A stretch of 64,000 nucleotides of DNA from Strongylocentrotus droebachiensis (taxonomy: Eukaryota > Echinodermata > Echinoidea > Camarodonta > Strongylocentrotidae), in the NCBI GenBank assembly GCA_035222895.1, contig JAVYIG010000904.1:1-64000 (forward strand), read 5' to 3'. This document shows, piece by piece, positions 57,187 through 64,000 of the stretch. A model generated the notes under the pieces. It saw only the letters and a program-made list of their open reading frames with translations, was not told the origin of the DNA and did not search any database. Position 1 is the stretch's first letter; every line of letters begins with the position of its first letter. The translations under genes were made by a program, and so were the position numbers.

Positions 57187-57362
57187 GGTCATGCGATTGC
57201 ATTGTGAAAGAAACGGTGTGGAATCGATCAGAAAAGGTTGATCATCTAGCATAAGAATTTGTGTGTATATTGCAAGGTTCTGGAATCATCAAAATGATAA
57301 GAAATTTGGCCAAGTCTTGGTAAAGTTACAAACACTGTACACAGAAAGATGTATATGTATTA
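57187..57362. repeat. dispersed repeat family R, copy 2 (truncated)
   Basis: Matches the first half of the copy at 50503: GTCATGCGATTGCATTGTGA, GGAATCGATCAGAAAAGGTT, GTACACAGAAAGATGTATAT. It stops before the GCGCGACACGTG block. Confidence 0.85.
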
Positions 57363-58320
57363 CGTGGCGTAAAAATCCTACCCCGGAGTTTTACGATATT
57401 ACATGACATATTTAGAATATGAAGGCATTTGAAGAGCCATGCTTTTCAGGGAACATGTCTTATCTGATGTTCTTCCACACTTGCATAATAAGAATGATAA
57501 CGCTCACAAATTATTTTTCACCTCTTCCCAGAACTCAACCTTCTCTTTAAAGTCATTTTTATTCAATACCTTCATTCACAGGGACCTCGATCAGGCTCAG
57601 AGGAAGACTGTCTGAGCAGGTGATCTGGTGACCGTTCAAGTTGAAAGATGGAGCCGATATAGATTGACCTAAATTACAGTACATGTAGGTGAGTAGAAGG
57701 CAATAAGGAAATGAATAATCGGATAGTATTCAAGAAGTCCCTAGCCTGTAGAGCAAGGTCGACACAAGATTATCATGTGATTATTGGGAGATTGTATTTC
57801 CAAAAGGCAAATTTATTTTAAACATGTTTCCATATTTATAGAAACTATAAATGCATTAAATACAGTTTACATATGTACATGAGATTTTTGGTCACGTCAG
57901 CCTTCCTGGAAACCCAGATTGCCCAGTGGCTGAAAATGCACATTCACGAACTTGAAGCATTTTCTGTGATGTCCTCCTGTCTTGCAGAGTTACCTTTCTC
58001 TCTCAAAAACAGAAAGCTTTTCTAAGGCCAAAATATTTTAACAGTGTCAAAGGTTTTGCTTTCGATGGTACAGTGCAATTAAGGAAATGGTGTGCAAAAG
58101 TGATCTTTTAATTGTCTTTTAAATAACTTTATAAAAGGCTTGTTTTTCCTAGTAAACATTAAATGACGGGAAATGAAACCAATGAGCAATGCTGAATTCT
58201 AAACTAAAAATTGCATTGTTTCTCGGAAGATACTGAAAAGTCTGTTAAACTCTACCTTTCATTACTTTAACTACCGGTTTCACTATCCACTCCCATCACC
58301 CTTTTTTACCTTATCCGCAG

Positions 58321-58484
58321 GAGTCCATTGAGATTTCACCATTGACGAGTATAACCATGGACGATTTTAACGGTGTGGCTGAGAGGCTAGAGATGAATGG
58401 AGAAAAGGGACCTATCACAGAAGAGATTCAACGGGAATGTAAAGAATTTATCGAGGATCTGGTGGACAGGATATTCAATAAAAG
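58321..58484 (+). CDS. candidate first coding exon of unknown gene
   Basis: Bounded by a T-rich acceptor ending TTATCCGCAG and a perfect GTGAGT donor. An ATG in a strong context (AACCATGG) at 58357 opens 42 codons ending in phase 2. The product begins MDDFNGVAERLEMNGEKG and continues ITEEIQRECKEFIEDLVDRI then FNKR. It is acidic, probably helical, with no signal peptide, so a cytosolic or nuclear protein is likely. The family was not recognised. The 36 bases before ATG would be 5' UTR from an upstream exon. A segment near 57580-57720 ending in TGTAGGTGAGT is a possible non-coding first exon. Downstream exons are not seen before the window ends. Confidence 0.55.
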
Positions 58485-58499
58485 GTGAGTTGGCATTGA

Positions 58500-60740
58500 A
58501 GAAAAAGGGGAGAGAGATTTTTTAACCTTTAAACTGATCATTTTCAACGATTTAATGCTTCTATTCTTTAGACAGATGTTTTTTCCTGGGATCCGGGTCA
58601 CAAACAACTTGCTTTTAATGGATATTCCATTGTTGTCTTTTTATTTTAATACTTGTTATTATGTACATGTACCTGTGTACAAATAAATGAATACATTTAT
58701 GTGTTTTTTTAATGGAAATAAATAAAATGAAATGGATAAAATTAAAGGCAATTGTAGTGGTAAAAATTTGACCGTTAAAGGTAATACAATTTTTAGGGGA
58801 ATTTTGAAAATTGGCTGAATAGTGATTCTTTTAGTCAAAAACGTTGTTTTATAGCTAAATTGATATATTGACCTTGAGAGGGAGCTATACAGGGCTGTCG
58901 TTTAAAGCCGGTAACCGGTAAAACTTGCCGCCTATTCACTCGTTTCTTACCGGCTATAATTCCTATAATAAACCTTGCAAAAATCACAGAAAGTAGATCT
59001 AAATCAATGCTAATCCAAAATTTCCTTAATTTCGTCCAAGATATAATTAGTGCCGCACATACACGGCCGCAGTCGACGAAATCCCTTACGATCACGAACG
59101 CGACGTCGTCCGTACTTACCTAGACCTATCTATCTAACGTTACATCGCAGTTCTCCCCCCCACAGTGCGGCGGCCAAGCCCGCCCGTCCCTACCCCATTG
59201 CGATCCCGATGTGCACGCGAGAAGACGATGCATGCACTGCACAAAATATACTGAAGCTAGCTCGCTGTAACCAAACTATCCCTTGCCGATTTGATATTTG
59301 AAGATCACGGAAACCGGGGCCTATACACGTGCGTGCAATGTCTAGAGACAACGTACTTTAGATTCTGAGATGCGCAAATCGGCAACAGAGTTTTGAACTC
59401 GGCTGAGTTTAGGCCGGCCACGGCCGTACCCTGCGGATCCCCGCAGCTAGCTCGCATGATATATGCAGGCTCGCGCTCCGCGAATATTCAAAACTAACTT
59501 CCGATCGCAATCGGAAGCCAATCGGTTAATTCATTTATTTTATTTTCATTTATTTCCTTAAAAAAGTTGAATAAACAAATATACAGTGTCTTCACTTTGT
59601 CAGGAAAAACAGTGATATAACATTATAACATGAACAGGAACTGAAGTAAATTCTTAAATGTATTCAATAATTTCATGTCAAAAAAAAATAATTAAATGAG
59701 AATTCATATGGGGAGCCAAATAAAAGTCACAAGTAAAAAGAAAATCAAAATCTAGCCTCTGCTGCCCATTATTTAAATACTGTACATGTATTCAACAAAT
59801 CATGATGTAGAAAGATTGAGTATGGTGCATCATCTCAGTTTAATTAAAAATTACAAAGTAATGGTACAAAGTGATAAATAATTATCAACTTAATAACTTT
59901 TCTTATGAGTTATGATTGTTCATGTAATATTAAACATGAACAATATGTGTGTTTATTACAATATATGTGTAATACAAGGTAGGAAAGATAACTACAAATT
60001 TTCTTCTTAGGTATGCACCAGATTGCACGATTTCAAGTGGAAAATCCCAAAAGGTCCCTACCGTGGGAGGGGGGACACCCCCCTCCCACACCCTTCCCCC
60101 CTGGGTCGCTTCGCTCCCTCGCAGTGATGGTACCTCCTATAAAATTCAAATTACCTCCTTCAAAAATAATTAACAAGACCCCTGGCTATACAACAACAAA
60201 AAAAGGTTTATTATTAACAATTTCATCGCTTTAGACTCCATTTCAACCGCGACAACGATGACTGAATGTTGTAGGATCGCATATATGCTTCCAATATGTT
60301 CATTTGAACCAATTAAATTCATGACCCGATACCAAAACTTTGTATTACCTTTAAAGCATTAGAATTGCAGGAATAGACATTATACAGTATAGATGTGGAT
60401 ACCTTGTAGTATGAATCCTGAAAACTGGGTGTCAGCAACATAATTCTTTTCAAAGTTATTTTTTGTGCTAGCAAGTACATGCATGACTTTCCTTTAGAAC
60501 ATCATACAATAAAGGTAACATCGCCAGACTTGCCGGCTTCATATAGTACGATGCGTACACTTTCAGGATACATTTTCATTTACATGTGAAATTTTATCAG
60601 TAGAATGATAGTTAAGAATTACTGCCTTTTTTTTCTTCCTTTGGTTGTTATTTCATTGTTGGTTTCATTAAAGAATATATGCAGTACTTATTTGACATGT
60701 ACTGGTACATTGTAAGTTCTGAAGAGATGTACATGTATCT
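58500..60740. other. intron-like stretch with GC-rich patch
   Basis: Follows the candidate exon. A GC- and CpG-richer patch at 59050-59500 (GGCCGCAGTCGACGAAATCC, GTGCGGCGGCCAAGCCCGCC) stands out from the AT-rich surroundings, and a GGGAGGGGGGACACCCCCCT palindrome lies at 60064. The GGTAACCGGTAAAACTTGCC and later CTCCC-rich pieces look like parts of a dispersed repeat. No exon was recognised. Confidence 0.35.
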
Positions 60741-60746
60741 TAAAGA

Positions 60747-61130
60747 TATTGCATTGTAAAAGAAACGTTGTGGAATCGATCAGAAAAGGTTAATCATCTA
60801 GCATATAATGTAGGTATTGGTGCGTACTGCAAGGTTCTGGAATCATCAAAATGATAAGAAATTTGCTGCCCAGTCTTGATAAAGTTATAAGCACTGTACA
60901 CAGCAAGATGTATATGGGACTATCCTCACATGTGCGCGACACGTGTGTTATCTATCAGGTCCAAATAGATGTAATAATTTACCAAATATATCAATTAGTA
61001 GGTGGTTTCTCAGCAGAATTTGTATGATCACGTATTAGTCAAAACATAGCTTTCACATGATTGGTAATAAGAGCTTCCATTTTATTTTTTGAGAGGAGGG
61101 CGTTTCCAAAACTGGTCTTTATACCTTAAA
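60747..61130. repeat. dispersed repeat family R, copy 3
   Basis: Same order of blocks as the copy at 50503-50870: TTGCATTGTAAAAGAAACG, GGAATCGATCAGAAAAGGTT, CATGTGCGCGACACGTGTGT, GGCGTTTCCAAAACTGGTCT. It carries a few short insertions. Confidence 0.85.
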
Positions 61131-61689
61131 ATACTATCAAGGTAATTTCCTTGAGTTCAGGTCCTTTCAATATGTGTTGCAAGGTAGTCATTATGTTAAA
61201 GTAGAAACTGATCTGCCTTAATGAATTTCCTTGAATCTCATGAATTTCACATTTGTCTTTTTTCAGTTTCAGTTTCGGTATTTGCAAGGTCTAAAGCACT
61301 TGAGTGTAAAGATCTAAATCTTTTATTCACTGTTAATTTTGATATTTTGTAGTCGGTGGTAAAACACAGTGTTGGAGTAGGTACATGTAGGCATGTTTTT
61401 GTGTTCCTCCGTTCTGGGCCCCGTTTTATAAAGAGTTGTGATTGATCCAAACCAATCGCAAGTTTGCAGTCTCCTACAGTATCTCTTATTTATATAGTTG
61501 CCAATGGCAAATAAGTTGCCATCATCAATTTTAACTCTTGATAAGACAAGGACCTGTACTTATACACATACTACAACAATAGTTATTAATAAACCTCAGA
61601 GACCATGCACTGTATACAAATGTGGAATATATATGATAGTGTCTGTGCAGAACAACCAAATTCTATTAAACCGGGTACTCCCTGTACAT

Positions 61690-61800
61690 GAATAATAATA
61701 ATAATTTGGATTTATTTACTGTAGCGGTTAATACGGTACATGTACATGTATATCGTCTCTAGCGCTTTACAATATTATCACCTTGTTCATCTGATTAATT
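61690..61800 (-). repeat. LINE/SINE 3' tail with (ATT)n
   Basis: On the minus strand, ATTGTAAAGCGCTAGAGACG is followed by CAGTAAATAAATCCAAATT and (ATT)n. This matches the 3' ends of L2/CR1-like elements and SINEs that share them. It is similar in plan to 40205-40280. Confidence 0.6.
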
Positions 61801-63217
61801 CACACACAATGTGCACCATCTCCACTCCCTGGGTAGTATTCCTACCATGTACATGTGCATGTACATTGTACATACATGTACAACATTAAATATGAAGTTG
61901 CTTTGAGTAAAGGCCCAGAAAGAAGAGAATCTGTTTCGATTGGTGACCGTATGAGAAGATCATGAATTAGTTATAAGAAAAGTGAATGCTACATAGTTTG
62001 GAGATCACTATAATTAAAACTGGCACAAAGGTTTTACATGACCATCAGACTGATATAATATTGGAAAATCCAACAACTCTCCCATGCACTACATGTACAT
62101 GTATTTCACACAGACACAGTTCAATTATGCCCCATATTTGAGAGATACAATTACATGTATATATACTGGTACTCAAGAGTTCAAGGGAACTGCATGACAC
62201 TCTCATAAAACATCTGTTTATAGTTTCAACAAGGTTGTTTGATTTTGAAAGGTTTTTTTAATTGACCGGTTCAATAATATATTCAAATTGTATGCATACT
62301 GTTTTTAATAAAGGTTGTTCTTGACAAAGCTTTGCCGATGCTTGGCAGAGGATTGCCTGACATCATTGCAACAAGTACTGTTTGCAGACTGGATTCAAAG
62401 TATTGTAGTTCATTCATTAATAATAGGTTAATGGAATAACTTGTCGCTATGTAGTAGGTCCCCAGGAAAGAAGCATCCATCATTTAAATATGTTAGTAAA
62501 TCAGTCTATTGCTGCACAGACTTTGCAATCTTAAAGCTTGACTATGGGTATACATACATACATGTACATGTTCTTGTATTTTCACTGCCAAAAAGGGTTG
62601 AGTGTGGACTCGATCAAAAAAAAAATCATGTATTGATTGATTTAATATGAATGGTATCAGCAGCACTTTGCTGTGGACTTCTTCCACACTTCTTGACTAA
62701 TATAAAGCAAGTCTGCATTAATTAGCATTGGATTATTCATAATATTTTACAGAGAAATCAATAGTTCCATTCTTTTTTAAAGAAGACACAGATGATTGAC
62801 ACATTACACACTTTGTAACCATTTTTTATAATTTTCAAAACATGTTTGATGTAAGCCCTTCTTATTTCCTTATTGAAAAATGTATGTACAGTGTGTACAT
62901 GTATGTACAATTGTACATGTGTTTGTATTTCGTGGTGGGATAATGAATACAAAGTTTGATGCGGTTAAAATGAAAGAAAATATTATAAATTAGTCAATGT
63001 GATAGATTACCGTAATAGTTAACCAACCAATCTGTTCTTCATCATGTGTACCATGTATGTAGAATACACACACACAGCACAATTAAGCCCTGTACTGTAC
63101 ATCTTCCCTAGGGAATCCTCGTTTAATAGCGAAGGTGCTATGTAGAGCCTTTAAACACCTTACATGTACAGGGGTGATCAGACGTAGGTAGCTTGCCTGT
63201 GTGGGCGTTTGAAATGA

Positions 63218-63720
63218 GCTTAGCAGGTGTTTGGTAAAAATCCAGTCAGGGCTCTGACATTTCAAGATTCAATGATTTTCATTCGATAGTGGTAGACTAG
63301 AGAGTTATATGACAAGGTGTAGAGTAACTGGAGGGGTGTTCGGGATGGTGCGAGGAAAACAAGGTGAAATAGCTAGGAGAACCGGAGAAGGGAAGGGGGA
63401 GGTATATTTGGGGGAAGAGCTTGGTGATTAGTTGAAATCCAATCAAGGATGTGACATTTCCATATTCATTGGAGTGTTGGTTTTCATTACATGTGGTAGA
63501 AGATGATGATGGTACATGTAGGATGATGGGTAGGTGAGGAAGATGAGGGGTGGTGTGGGTGGGGTTGAAATAGGGAGAAGGGGTAGGAATGGGGGGGGGC
63601 TACATGTATATGTATGTGTGGGAAAAGAGCTTGGTGAAAAGTAGAAATCTCATTAAGGAGCTGACATTTCTAGATTTGCACAAAAAGTAATTATCATTAG
63701 ATGATGGTTCAGTGTGGTAG
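63218..63720. repeat. degenerate ~200-bp tandem repeat, G-rich
   Basis: Three units near 63218, 63416 and 63620 share GAGCTTGGTGA..AG, AAATCCA.TCA.GG, TGACATTTC, and ATTTTCATT, separated by G-rich spacers. It continues G-rich to the end of the window with no coding signal. Confidence 0.7.
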
Positions 63721-64000
63721 GGTTGGATGGGCAGGTGAGGAGATTGGAAATGAGAGGGGGGTGGCTGAGAATGTGGGTATCGAGGAAGGGTTAGTTGGGA
63801 ATGGGGAGAAAGTGTAGGAACAAGGGGAGGAGAGATTGGAAAACAGGGGGTTGCAATGGGAAAGTGAAGTAGAGATAAGAATGTATGATGTGTGCGGTGG
63901 GGGGGGGGGGGGGTGAGAATGTTGGAATACAGCCGGTGAGAATGGAAGGGGTTTGAAGCGGGGGAAGGACCCTGCATTGAGGGAAATAGAGGCATGCAGG

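Noticed and set aside
58835..59095. 86-codon minus-strand frame
   Set aside because: No domain, low conservation signal, and it overlaps a probable dispersed repeat; not supported as a gene.

Overview
The window is animal nuclear DNA. It is AT-rich and intron-rich, with long gene-free stretches full of transposon remnants and simple repeats. Repeated GTACATGTA-like words, non-LTR retrotransposons of the Jockey/CR1/L2 group, hAT-like elements with G/C-run ends and tRNA-derived SINEs suggest a marine invertebrate deuterostome, most likely an echinoderm such as a sea urchin. That placement is inference; no species-diagnostic gene is present.

Two protein-coding genes can be assembled exon by exon with consistent splice phases. 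(1) On the minus strand, 25475 to 20392, is a six-exon mitochondrial thymidine kinase 2 / deoxynucleoside kinase (281 aa) with P-loop, EPV-x-x-W and ERS motifs. (2) On the plus strand, 34216 to 44430, is a peroxisomal sarcosine/pipecolate oxidase (PIPOX). It has eight exon positions, 408 aa, an N-terminal GxGxxG FAD motif, a flavin-linking Cys and a C-terminal SKL peroxisomal signal. Its sixth exon is present twice (40827-41016 and 41719-41905). Both copies are intact, and the reading-frame phases allow only one of them per mRNA, so this looks like a mutually exclusive exon pair that swaps the substrate-binding segment. Two single-exon candidates of unknown identity lie at 10648-10847 (+, terminal exon) and 58321-58484 (+, first coding exon of a gene running past the window).

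Layout. 0-2 kb: simple repeats and a SINE. 2-10.3 kb: a stack of transposons in which a minus-strand non-LTR element (A) was split by a plus-strand non-LTR element (B) and by two hAT-like elements with perfect 8-bp target duplications. 11-13.4 kb: a large inverted-repeat element holding a satellite-carrying hAT-like element. 15.1-17.8 kb: minisatellites, one interrupted by a MITE with a TTA duplication. 18-27 kb: TK2 and its upstream region. 27.8-33.4 kb: three DNA-transposon-like elements, one with a zinc-finger gene fragment and one 2.3 kb long carrying two ~115-bp satellite arrays. 34-45 kb: PIPOX. 45-64 kb: mostly non-coding, with inverted-repeat elements, a truncated LINE, tandem repeats and the candidate first exon.

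The two metabolic enzymes are divergently oriented about 8.7 kb apart. They act in different organelles (mitochondrial dNTP salvage; peroxisomal glycine-derivative/lysine catabolism), so no functional operon-like link is implied. A ~250-bp MITE occurs in an intron of each.
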